From assembly GCA_003645455.1 (NCBI GenBank), contig QNFE01000009.1, positions 1 to 55,342 on the forward strand: 55,342 nucleotides of DNA, in the 5' to 3' direction. The notes below the pieces were generated by a model, which was not told the origin of the DNA, ran no database searches, and was given only the letters and a program-made list of their open reading frames with translations. The position numbers and the translations under genes are program-made. Below, piece by piece: positions 28,093 through 39,280 of this stretch (positions within the stretch are counted from its first letter, which is position 1; the number at the start of each line of letters is the position of its first letter). The DNA comes from Gammaproteobacteria bacterium. Its GTDB lineage: Bacteria; Pseudomonadota; Gammaproteobacteria; QNFE01.

Positions 28093-28290
28093 CGTCATGG
28101 CACAGGCGGACGGCAAAAAAAGAATCCCGTCATTGCGAGTGAGCCTGCGAACGAAGCAATCTCGTCGTGGTATACGGACACCATAAGAGATCACTTCGCT
28201 ATGCTCGTGATGACGACATTAAAAAGAGATAGTCACGGCAGTATAGTTGCTTTGTGTTCTTATTTTTCTCCGTCCGCCTGTGCCATGACG
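28093..28290. repeat. Nested palindromic element with 21-bp perfect inverted ends
   Basis: The outer arms are perfect 21-bp inverted repeats: 28093-28113 (CGTCATGGCACAGGCGG...) and 28270-28290 (...CCGCCTGTGCCATGACG). Inside sits a family A element, 28128-28215, with ends CGTCATTGCGAG and CTCGTGATGACG. One palindromic repeat thus appears to sit within another. The element fills the gap between the DUF1566 gene and mnmA. mnmA starts 28 bases after it, so its promoter may lie within the element. Confidence 0.75.
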
Positions 28291-28318
28291 AGATTCTTTT
28301 TTCTAATAAAACAATAAA

Positions 28319-29389
28319 ATGAATATCGTAGTAGGTTTATCAGGTGGAGTGGATTCGGCAGTTGCGGCTTTGTTGTTGAAACAGGCAGGGCATGAGGTGA
28401 CGGCTGTGTTTATGAAAAATTGGGAAGAAGACGATAGTTCTGAATATTGTTCTGCCAAAGAGGATTTAGAAGATGCTTGCAAAATTGCCGACAAAATTGG
28501 CATAGAGTTAAAAACTATCAATTTTGCCACTGAATATTGGGACAAAGTTTTTGAAATATTTTTAGATGAATACAAAAAAGGACGCACCCCCAACCCAGAT
28601 GTTTTATGCAATAGCGAGATAAAATTTAAAGCTTTTTTGGAATATGCTAATGATCTTGGTGCGACAAAAATTGCTACCGGACACTATGCAACAATCCACG
28701 AGAATAATAATATTTTTTACCTAAAAGAGGCGAATGATAAACACAAAGATCAGACTTATTTTTTACATCGTTTGAATCAATATCAACTGTCCCATACAAT
28801 GTGTCCGTTATCTGATATTGACAAAAACCAAGTGCGACAAATAGCAAAACAAAACTCTTTTGAGGTATATAATAAAAAAGATAGCACTGGAATTTGTTTT
28901 ATCGGGCAGAGGCGATTTAAAGAGTTTTTAAATCAATATATTCCGGCAAATCCGGGTTTTATAGTTGATGAAAAAGAGCAAATTCTGGGCGAGCATGACG
29001 GCATTTATTTTTATACCATCGGACAAAGACAGGGTTTGAAAATCGGCGGCAAAAAAGATTATCAAAATATCCCATGGTTTGTCTTAGAAAAAGATATAAA
29101 AAACAATAAGTTAATAGTGGGGCAGAATAATAATAATCCTCGTTTGTTGAAAAATAATCTTATCGCTTATAATTGTAGTTGGATTAACGATGACATTCAA
29201 AAATATTATAAAAAACCATTATTAGCCCGCATACGACACGGACAACAAAAACAAAAATGCAAGTTTTATCCAATTGATGATGAAACAATTGCGGTGGATT
29301 TTACAGACAAACAACGCGCCATAGCCGCAGGGCAAGCTGTCGTTTTGTATGATAATGAAATTTGCCTCGGTGGCGCCATTATAAAATGA
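28319..29389 (+). CDS. mnmA: tRNA-specific 2-thiouridylase
   Basis: Thiolates U34 in tRNAs for Glu, Gln and Lys using sulfur passed through the Tus relay. The 356 residues include the PP-loop VVGLSGGVDSAVAALLL, the first catalytic cysteine C97 in NPDVLCNSEIKF, GHYA, DQTYFLHRLNQ, and the second cysteine in DSTGICFIGQRRF. The C-terminal beta-barrel contains YTIGQRQGLKIGG. It stands alone between a nested repeat and the ccm promoter. Confidence 0.95.
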   Translation: MNIVVGLSGGVDSAVAALLLKQAGHEVTAVFMKNWEEDDSSEYCSAKEDLEDACKIADKIGIELKTINFATEYWDKVFEIFLDEYKKGRTPNPDVLCNSEIKFKAFLEYANDLGATKIATGHYATIHENNNIFYLKEANDKHKDQTYFLHRLNQYQLSHTMCPLSDIDKNQVRQIAKQNSFEVYNKKDSTGICFIGQRRFKEFLNQYIPANPGFIVDEKEQILGEHDGIYFYTIGQRQGLKIGGKKDYQNIPWFVLEKDIKNNKLIVGQNNNNPRLLKNNLIAYNCSWINDDIQKYYKKPLLARIRHGQQKQKCKFYPIDDETIAVDFTDKQRAIAAGQAVVLYDNEICLGGAIIK

Positions 29390-29480
29390 ACTAAATCTAA
29401 AAATCAAGGTCAATACCTATGTTGGAAGTAGCAACATAAAAGGCTTTAAAAATAAAAAATAGATTTTATAACCCTAACAC

Positions 29481-29509
29481 TTGAATTATATAAAGCTCTC
29501 ATATATAAT
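29481..29509 (+). promoter_or_regulatory. Strong sigma70-type promoter for the ccmF operon
   Basis: TTGAAT (29481-29486) and a perfect TATAAT (29504-29509) are separated by exactly 17 bases. The predicted start near 29516 gives a leader of about 24 bases before the ccmF ATG. The preceding 29390-29480 is AT-rich and I see nothing else in it. Confidence 0.6.
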
Positions 29510-29539
29510 GAACGATTTTATTTTAATAAAAACTATCCT

Positions 29540-32394
<2,855 letters not shown>

Positions 32395-32398
<4 letters not shown>

Positions 32399-32838
32399 AA
32401 CGAATTATTTTATTCTTGATGGTATTATTATTTTCAAGCACAGCAAGTAGTGTCACAGTTGAGGTATATGAATTTACCGACAAACAACACGAATCTTTAT
32501 ATAAAAAAATGATTACAGAGTTGCGATGTTTGGTGTGTCAAAACCAAAATTTGGCAGATTCAAATGCCGAATTAGCCGTTGATTTACGAGCAAAAACCTA
32601 TAAACTTGTCACAGAAGATAAAACAGAGCAAGAAATTATAAACTGGATGACAGAAAAATATGGCGATTTTGTGTTATATAAACCACAACTAAACAGTAAA
32701 ACTTATCTGTTATGGGGCGGGCCTTTTTTGTTAGGATTTTTGTCAATAATTGGTTTGATAATTTTTGTCAAAAAACAAAAAACCACAGTTGAAATTGAAC
32801 CAGAAGATCTTAAAAAAGCTCAGGAGTTATTAAAATGA
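32395..32838 (+). CDS. ccmH: Cytochrome c maturation protein CcmH
   Basis: A 147-residue membrane protein with a signal sequence, the redox motif LRCLVCQNQNLADSNA (C45, C48) and one C-terminal membrane helix (GGPFLLGFLSIIGLIIFV). It helps present reduced apocytochrome c to CcmF. It corresponds to the short CcmH of organisms in which the TPR part is a separate CcmI, which follows with a four-base overlap. Confidence 0.94.
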
Positions 32839-33665
32839 TTTTATTATTTATTATTTTCACTTCAATGTTATTATTATTTATTGCAACCCTAACCTATGTT
32901 ATCTTAAAACCCAAGCCATTTAGAACTATTGATCCTAATATTCTCAACAGCAAAATAGCCCAAGATAAATTAAAAGAAATAAGTCAAAAACTAAAAGAGG
33001 ATGAGATAACAACAAGTGAATATGAAAATTTAAAACAAGAGATTCAAAATAGCCTTGCTACCGAACTTAAAAACAAGAAAAATCACAAAGTGCAACAGAC
33101 AAACCCCTTTTTGGTCATAACTATATTATCAATTTTTGTAATGTTATCTGTTTTTATAACCTATTTTTATATCGGAGACCCACAACAGGCAGACGAACAA
33201 CAAGCAAATAACTCAACCCAGATGCCAGATATTGATAAAGTTTTGCCCCAACTTATTGAAAAATTAAAGAAAAACCCTGAAAATATTGAAGGCTGGATGA
33301 TGTTATCTCGCACTTTTATGCAATTAGGTAAATACGAAGAGGCTTATAAATCCTATGATAAGGTTCATGCACTGATAGGAGATCGTGCCGATATTTTAAT
33401 CGCCAAAGCAGATGCCGCTGCGATGGCAAGAGGTGGCGATATGTCAGGTGAGGTTTTTGAGTTGTTAAAAAAAGCGATTAAACTTGAGCCTAACAACCAA
33501 ACTGCCCTTTATCTCATTGCTCTTTCATATTATGATAATAAAAACTACGAGCAAGCCATAATTTCATGGCAAAAACTAATACCATTGATAGAGAACGACA
33601 AAGAAACCATCTCTCAAATACGGACTCTAATAAAACAAGCTTTGGAAGAGAAAAACAAAAAATAA
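32835..33665 (+). CDS. ccmI: Cytochrome c maturation chaperone CcmI (TPR)
   Basis: A 276-residue protein with two membrane helices (about 3-22 and 93-113) flanking a cytoplasmic leucine-zipper-like segment, followed by a periplasmic TPR domain (NPENIEGWMMLSRTFMQLGKYEEAYKSYDKV and three further repeats) that binds apocytochrome C-termini. It ends the ccm operon and converges on ribD 30 bases away, where I see no strong terminator. Confidence 0.88.
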   Translation: MILLFIIFTSMLLLFIATLTYVILKPKPFRTIDPNILNSKIAQDKLKEISQKLKEDEITTSEYENLKQEIQNSLATELKNKKNHKVQQTNPFLVITILSIFVMLSVFITYFYIGDPQQADEQQANNSTQMPDIDKVLPQLIEKLKKNPENIEGWMMLSRTFMQLGKYEEAYKSYDKVHALIGDRADILIAKADAAAMARGGDMSGEVFELLKKAIKLEPNNQTALYLIALSYYDNKNYEQAIISWQKLIPLIENDKETISQIRTLIKQALEEKNKK

Positions 33666-33694
33666 CTAACTCATGAATTATTGAATAACAAGAG

Positions 33695-34762
33695 TTATAA
33701 TTCTAATGTTAGTTTTATGTCTTGCCCTATTCGTTTTATTTTTTTTATTGTAAGTTTTGGAGCATCACTTATTTTTGTTATTTTGTTTTTAAAAATTGAC
33801 ATCGAGTCCTCTCCTAAAATTTTGGGAGATAAGTATAAAACTAACTGATCGCATATTTTCTCTTTGATAAGGGCGGTAGCAAACCTAGGACCACATTCAA
33901 TAAAAATACTATTGTATTCAAAACATTCAAGACTCTTGAATATATTTTTTAATGAAAAATCTGCGACAATTAAAATATGTATATTATCTGTCGGAGGATT
34001 GAGGTAGTTTTTATTCTGAGTTATTATTATTATTTTAGTATCTGTATTAAAAAATTGATAAGTGTAGTTTAACCTGCCTGTTTTATCTATTACTATTTTT
34101 GTAGGCTGGGTTATTTTTTTTTTGGTTTTTACTCTGGCGTTCATTCGTGGGTTGTCGGCTATTATTGTGTTGGAAGTGGTAAGAATTGTATCTGATAACG
34201 CTCTCATTTTATGGCTGTCATCTCGTGATTTTTTAGAGCTTATCCATTGACTATCTCCATTATTCAAAGCAATTTTACCATCAAGGCTCATGGCTATTTT
34301 TAAGGTTATTATGGGGGTTCCTGTTTTCATGCGGTGGCTAAAATTTGGATTCAATCTTAGGGCTTTATTTTTTAAAATCCCTACCTTGGTTTCTATGCCA
34401 GCTTGGTTTAATGCTCTCATCCCCCCTCCTGCTACAAGAGAGTTAGGATCTTTTGTAGCAAAAAAAACTCTCTTAATTTTTGCTCTGATAAGAGAATCTG
34501 TGCAAGCAGGAGTTTTGCCTAAGTGGCAACAAGGCTCTAAACTTATATATACATCCGCTCCCTCTGTTTTTGCGCTTGCTTGATTTAAAGCGTTTATCTC
34601 GGCATGAGCTGTGCCTGCTTTTTGGTGGTAACCTCGCCCTATTATCTGGTTATTTTTGACAATGATACAACCTACTATGGGGTTTGATTTGACACTATAT
34701 TTGCCATTTTTTGCTAATTTTATGGCTTGTAACATATAGAATTTTTGCAGTTTTGTTGACAC
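33695..34762 (-). CDS. ribD: Riboflavin biosynthesis deaminase/reductase RibD
   Basis: Bifunctional pyrimidine deaminase and reductase for the second and third steps of riboflavin synthesis, 355 residues. The deaminase zinc site is HAEINAL plus PCCHLGKTPACTDSLI. The reductase half begins ITLKIAMSLDGKIAL and includes ECGPRFATALI. It is the last gene of the long bamD-to-ribD run, 13 bases after argH, and is separated by more than 11 kb from the other rib genes. Confidence 0.93.
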   Translation of the reverse strand: MSTKLQKFYMLQAIKLAKNGKYSVKSNPIVGCIIVKNNQIIGRGYHQKAGTAHAEINALNQASAKTEGADVYISLEPCCHLGKTPACTDSLIRAKIKRVFFATKDPNSLVAGGGMRALNQAGIETKVGILKNKALRLNPNFSHRMKTGTPIITLKIAMSLDGKIALNNGDSQWISSKKSRDDSHKMRALSDTILTTSNTIIADNPRMNARVKTKKKITQPTKIVIDKTGRLNYTYQFFNTDTKIIIITQNKNYLNPPTDNIHILIVADFSLKNIFKSLECFEYNSIFIECGPRFATALIKEKICDQLVLYLSPKILGEDSMSIFKNKITKISDAPKLTIKKIKRIGQDIKLTLEL

Positions 34763-34775
34763 AGTATAACTTTTA

Positions 34776-36179
34776 TTAGTTTTTTAAATTTTCAAGATTT
34801 TTATAGGCTTGTTTGATTGATTTTTTTGTTTGATGAGGCGCACTACCACCTGTGCTATTTTTTAAATTTAATGACATCTCTGGATTTAAAACATCAAACA
34901 CATCCTGTTCTATTTGGGGGTGAAAATTTTGTAATTGCCCTAGGGTTAATTGTTCTAAGTTTATATTTTGTTTCATTGCATAGGCGACCACAGCTCCTAC
35001 TATATGGTGAGCATCTCTGAATGCAATGTCTTTTTTAGTGAGATAATCTGCCAGATCTGTGGCAGTTGTGTAGCCTTTTTTTGTTTGTCTTAACAAAATA
35101 TCCTTATTAAATCTAATTTTTGTTATCATACCTGTGAATACTTTTGTCGAGTTTAAAATTGTATCAACGGTATCAAATAACGGCTCTTTATCTTCTTGAA
35201 TATCCTTATTATACGCCAAAGGTTGAGATTTCATAAGAGACAATAAACTCATAAGATGCCCATAGATACGAGATGTTTTACCACGGACTAATTCCGGCAC
35301 ATCTGGATTTTTTTTCTGAGGCATTATTGAGGATCCAGTGCTGTATTCATCTGGCATGGTGATAAAATTAAATTGAGCTGACGACCAAAGAATTATCTCC
35401 TCTGACATTCTTGATAGGTGCATCATCAAAATACTAGCAAATGAGGTAAATTCAATCGCAAAATCACGATCTGAGACGGCATCCAAAGCATTTTCACTGA
35501 TGGAATCAAATTTTAATAATTTCTGGGTTATGTTTCTATCAATCGGATATGAAGTGCCTGCCAGAGCAGCAGATCCTAAGGGCATTATATTGATTCTTTG
35601 ATGACAATCTTGTAATCTTTGCAAATCTCGATATATCATCTGGTGCCATGCCATTAAATGAAAACCGACGGTGATAGGTTGGGCAGCTTGCAGATGAGTA
35701 AAGCCTGGCATAATTGTATCGGTATGGACTGTAGCCTGATCAAGTATGGCAGTAGATAACAATATTAAATGATGTTTTATCTGCTCTGTGGCTTCTCTTA
35801 AATAAAGACGAATATCTGTGGCAATCTGATCATTGCGTGAACGTGCGGTATGAAGTTTTTTGCCAGCCTCACCAATCTCATCAATCAAGGCTTTTTCAAT
35901 ATTCATATGCACATCTTCGGCATCAATGCTCCATTGAAATTGACCCTTTTGGATTTGGTGGTGGATTTGCTCCAAGCCGTTTTTAATTAACTTAAGTTCT
36001 TTGTTGTTTATAATCTTACACTTACAAAGCATAGTAGCGTGAGCTATGGAACCTTGAATGTCATATGAATAAAGTTTTTTGTCAAAAGTTACAGAGGCAC
36101 CAAATGTTTTTACAAAATCATCGGTATCAGAGCTCATCACCGCACCCCATGATTTATTTTTTTTGCTAACATTCTGCAT
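34776..36179 (-). CDS. argH: Argininosuccinate lyase
   Basis: Last step of arginine synthesis, 467 residues of the fumarase/aspartase superfamily. Signatures: DDFVKTFGASVTFDKKLYSYDIQGSIAH-type start, AGKKLHTARSRNDQIATDIRL, GFTHLQAAQPITVG, and the catalytic loop GSSIMPQKKNPDVPELVRGK. It immediately follows rlpA. An amino-acid gene between wall genes and ribD is unusual. Confidence 0.95.
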   Translation of the reverse strand: MQNVSKKNKSWGAVMSSDTDDFVKTFGASVTFDKKLYSYDIQGSIAHATMLCKCKIINNKELKLIKNGLEQIHHQIQKGQFQWSIDAEDVHMNIEKALIDEIGEAGKKLHTARSRNDQIATDIRLYLREATEQIKHHLILLSTAILDQATVHTDTIMPGFTHLQAAQPITVGFHLMAWHQMIYRDLQRLQDCHQRINIMPLGSAALAGTSYPIDRNITQKLLKFDSISENALDAVSDRDFAIEFTSFASILMMHLSRMSEEIILWSSAQFNFITMPDEYSTGSSIMPQKKNPDVPELVRGKTSRIYGHLMSLLSLMKSQPLAYNKDIQEDKEPLFDTVDTILNSTKVFTGMITKIRFNKDILLRQTKKGYTTATDLADYLTKKDIAFRDAHHIVGAVVAYAMKQNINLEQLTLGQLQNFHPQIEQDVFDVLNPEMSLNLKNSTGGSAPHQTKKSIKQAYKNLENLKN

Positions 36180-37103
36180 CTAATTATTTTTCTCTTTTAC
36201 TAATTGATAATCAAAGAAACCTGCATTATCCAATTTGTTTGCCAAAGAATTTACTTGATGTTGCTCGTGTAGCGGTCCTATTCGCAGGCGATAAATTATT
36301 TTGCCATATTTTCTAAACTTATGGACAACCACAGCAGATATATTGCTTGCTGTTAACTTAGCTTTCATTTTGTTTAAATTAACATCGGATGAAAAAGCAC
36401 CAACTTGAATAAAATAATCATTAGCATAAACTATATTTTGTTGTTGATTATTGCCGTAGTTAGGTTGTGGTGTTGCAGATGATCCCTCTGCGTTATGGCA
36501 GGCAGATGCCCCCTTAAAATCCAATGATCGCACCTCAACATTACCCAATCCTTTACCTATAATTCCAAGTTTGGTAGCGGCGGCATATGAGAGATCTATT
36601 ATTCTGTCGGCATGAAATGGACCTCTATCATTTACTCTCACCACAACTGATTTTCCGTTGGATAGATTAGTAACTTTCATAAAAGCAGGAATTGGTAGAG
36701 CTGTATGGGCGGCACTCATTTTATACATATCATATTTTTCACCGGATGATGTGTGGCGTCCGTGAAATTTTTTACCATACCATGAAGCCCTACCACATTG
36801 AGAAAAATTCTTGTTTGATGGCAGGACATAATAGGTTTTGCCCAACACTTTATACGATGGACTATTACCACTTTTGCTTTTTGGTAAATCAGGATAAGTT
36901 TGATTAGGGTTATCATTGTTATTTTTATCTGGATAATACACAGGGGTAGTAGGTGGACCATCTTTTTGGTCACGATAATTGGGTTCTTGCGATGATGATT
37001 GTTGTTGTTGTTGATATGGGCTAGGCGCCCTATTGTTGTTGTTGCATGCAGACAAAAAGATGCTTATCGTTAAAAACACAGATATAAAAATATGTTTTTT
37101 CAT
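36180..37103 (-). CDS. rlpA: Rare lipoprotein A, septal lytic transglycosylase-like with SPOR domain
   Basis: Outer-membrane lipoprotein (307 residues) that cuts denuded glycan strands in some species. Lipobox LSAC, then a low-complexity Q/S/P/N-rich linker, the double-psi beta-barrel (CGRASWYGKKFHGRHTSSGEKYDM, RVNDRGPFHADRIIDLSYAAA), a Q/N-rich linker, and a C-terminal SPOR domain (YFIQVGAFSSDVNLNKMKAKL to the end) that binds denuded murein. Its order after mrdA-rodA-mltB is conserved. One base separates it from mltB. Confidence 0.93.
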   Translation of the reverse strand: MKKHIFISVFLTISIFLSACNNNNRAPSPYQQQQQSSSQEPNYRDQKDGPPTTPVYYPDKNNNDNPNQTYPDLPKSKSGNSPSYKVLGKTYYVLPSNKNFSQCGRASWYGKKFHGRHTSSGEKYDMYKMSAAHTALPIPAFMKVTNLSNGKSVVVRVNDRGPFHADRIIDLSYAAATKLGIIGKGLGNVEVRSLDFKGASACHNAEGSSATPQPNYGNNQQQNIVYANDYFIQVGAFSSDVNLNKMKAKLTASNISAVVVHKFRKYGKIIYRLRIGPLHEQHQVNSLANKLDNAGFFDYQLVKEKNN

Positions 37104-37104
37104 G

Positions 37105-38166
37105 TTAATGTTGTTTATTTATTTTCATTTGTGTCCATTTTGTTAAAATTTCTTCGCTTAGCTGAAAAACCGCCATAGCATAACGGATTGAATGGTTGTA
37201 GCGAGTTATAACATAAAAATTAGGAAAGCTTAGCCAATATTCATCTTTTTTGGGGGTAATGTCATAGGAATGAATGGCATATTTACCATCTTTTAGGTTT
37301 AATTTCTGCACATCTATCCCAGCCTCGATTAGTTTTTTTAAGTCTAATTTTGGTCGGCGTGCACGATTGACAATATATTTTTTATCAATTTTTTTGTCTA
37401 ATTTTATAGCGATCTTTTTGCCAGTTGTCCACTTATGTCTTTTAAAATAATTAGCAATAGATCCTATGGAATCTTTTTTGTTGCTTATTATGTTTGATAT
37501 TCCATCATTATCAAAATCTACGGCATACATTGCATAACTGCTGGGCATAAATTGTCCGAGTCCCATAGCTCCTGCATAGGATCCATAAGTATCAAACAGT
37601 GGCAATTTTTGTTTTTTAACTAATTTAAAATATGATATTAGTTCTTTTTTAAAAAATACAGTTCGCCTTGGATGATAAAGCGCTAAGGTTGTAAGGGCAT
37701 CAATTACTCGATAACTTCCCATATTTTCACCATATCTGGTTTCAACCCCTAAAATTGCAGTTATTATGTGGGCTGGAACACCATATTTTTTCTCGGCTTT
37801 TTTTAGAGTTTTGTAGTTTTTTTGATAAAAAATTGCTCCTTTTTCAATTTTATCGTTGGTAATAAAAATTTTACGATATTTCTCCCAAGTCATGTGTCCC
37901 TCAGGAGTTCTTTGGAATATTTTTAATATTCGTGTTTTAATTTCTACCTTGCTAAAAATTTGATTCAATTCTTTTGTGCTCCAAACTGATTCTTTTGCTA
38001 TTGTCGTTATAATAGCTTGTAAATCTTTGTTTAGAGATAAGGGAGCAGAATAATCAACTTTAACTTCTTTTGTTGTGGCAGTGGCAACATCTTTCGCCTG
38101 CAAATTTGCACCGCATAACAACAACGATAAAGAGATTCCTGATATTTTTAATAGTTTAAATTTCAT
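37105..38166 (-). CDS. mltB: Membrane-bound lytic murein transglycosylase B
   Basis: Cleaves peptidoglycan glycan chains to 1,6-anhydro products. The 353-residue protein has an N-terminal signal (LLKISGISLSLLLCGANLQA, with a cysteine suitable for lipidation at LLLC). The catalytic segment AILGVETRYGENMGSYRVIDAL contains the family glutamate. GSYAGAMGLGQFMPSSY and VDFDNDG follow. Three bases separate it from rodA. Confidence 0.92.
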   Translation of the reverse strand: MKFKLLKISGISLSLLLCGANLQAKDVATATTKEVKVDYSAPLSLNKDLQAIITTIAKESVWSTKELNQIFSKVEIKTRILKIFQRTPEGHMTWEKYRKIFITNDKIEKGAIFYQKNYKTLKKAEKKYGVPAHIITAILGVETRYGENMGSYRVIDALTTLALYHPRRTVFFKKELISYFKLVKKQKLPLFDTYGSYAGAMGLGQFMPSSYAMYAVDFDNDGISNIISNKKDSIGSIANYFKRHKWTTGKKIAIKLDKKIDKKYIVNRARRPKLDLKKLIEAGIDVQKLNLKDGKYAIHSYDITPKKDEYWLSFPNFYVITRYNHSIRYAMAVFQLSEEILTKWTQMKINKQH

Positions 38167-38169
38167 ATT

Positions 38170-39276
38170 TTATAATAACCTTTTAAATGAATGAATTGAC
38201 ATTATCATGCCAAAACTAATACACAAAGTGACCATTGATGTGCCACCATAACTTACTAATGGCAAAGGAATACCTACCACTGGTAATATACCTATAACCA
38301 TCCCAATATTTACAAAAAAATAGATAAAGAAGGTAAGGCTCAGGCTTCCTGCTAAAAACTTATCATATAGATTTCGTGATTTTATAGCTATGTATAAACC
38401 ACGATATACTATAATTAAATACAAGCATAATAACAAAATTGCTCCTAAAAATCCAAATTCTTCACCAAAAACTGCAAAAATAAAATCCGTTGTTCTCTCT
38501 GGTAGAAAATCTAAACCAGATTGAGTGCTATTTAACCAGCCATGACCAAAGTTGCCACCACTACCTATGGCTATCTTTGACTGGGTGATATGGTATCCTG
38601 CTCCTAACATGTCTGTTTCAGGATTGATGAAAGTTAAAACCCGAGTTTTTTGGTATGCATGCATCACAAAATTCCACATAATATACGGCATCACAACGAT
38701 AAATAATAACACAAAAATACCTATGAACCACCAAGATAATCCTGCCAGAAATATAACAAATAAACCAGAGATACCTACTAATATTGCTGTTCCCAGATCT
38801 GGTTGATAAAAGATCAAAATAACAGGCAATAATATTATCAACATTGCCACCAAAAAATGACTTAGCTTTAAGGGGTGCGGTTTGTCGTGTAAATACCAAG
38901 ATATTGCCATAGGTAAAGCAATTTTCATCCACTCCGATGGCTGTAGTCTAAAAAAATATATATTCAACCATCTCTGGGCTCCTTTGCTGATATCACCCAC
39001 CAACAGGACTAAAATTAACATAATAATGCCTATTATAAAAACCCACGGTGATATGAGTTTTAAGTATTGAGGGCTTATTTGGGCAACAACCAGTAAAATA
39101 GTAAATGAAAAAAGCAATCTTGTGGTTTGTCTGATCATTGTGTCGCTTGATTGTCCGCTGGCACTATATAGAACCATGAGCCCTACTGCCGATAATATCA
39201 ATAAAAACAACATCAAGGTTGGATCTATTTTTATAATATCAAAAAATGTTCTCTTATATAGCCTATCTTTTAACAT
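38170..39276 (-). CDS. rodA: Rod shape-determining SEDS glycosyltransferase RodA
   Basis: Peptidoglycan polymerase of the elongasome, 368 residues with about ten membrane helices. SEDS motifs: ISKGAQRWLNIYFFRLQPSEWMKIAL, FYQPDLGTAIL, SKIAIGSGGNFGHGWLNSTQSGLDFLPERTTDFIFAVFGEEFGF-type loop, and GIPLPLVSYGGTSMV. Works with the PBP2 encoded just upstream (four-base gap). Its presence implies rod-shaped cells. Confidence 0.95.
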   Translation of the reverse strand: MLKDRLYKRTFFDIIKIDPTLMLFLLILSAVGLMVLYSASGQSSDTMIRQTTRLLFSFTILLVVAQISPQYLKLISPWVFIIGIIMLILVLLVGDISKGAQRWLNIYFFRLQPSEWMKIALPMAISWYLHDKPHPLKLSHFLVAMLIILLPVILIFYQPDLGTAILVGISGLFVIFLAGLSWWFIGIFVLLFIVVMPYIMWNFVMHAYQKTRVLTFINPETDMLGAGYHITQSKIAIGSGGNFGHGWLNSTQSGLDFLPERTTDFIFAVFGEEFGFLGAILLLCLYLIIVYRGLYIAIKSRNLYDKFLAGSLSLTFFIYFFVNIGMVIGILPVVGIPLPLVSYGGTSMVTLCISFGMIMSIHSFKRLL

Positions 39277-39280
39277 TTTA

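Noticed and set aside
26956-28318. Search for a DGR template repeat, Avd or reverse transcriptase near the DUF1566 gene
   Set aside because: Gaps on both sides contain only palindromic repeats, and all neighbouring frames have other clear identities; nothing resembling an A-rich copy of the variable region was seen in the window.
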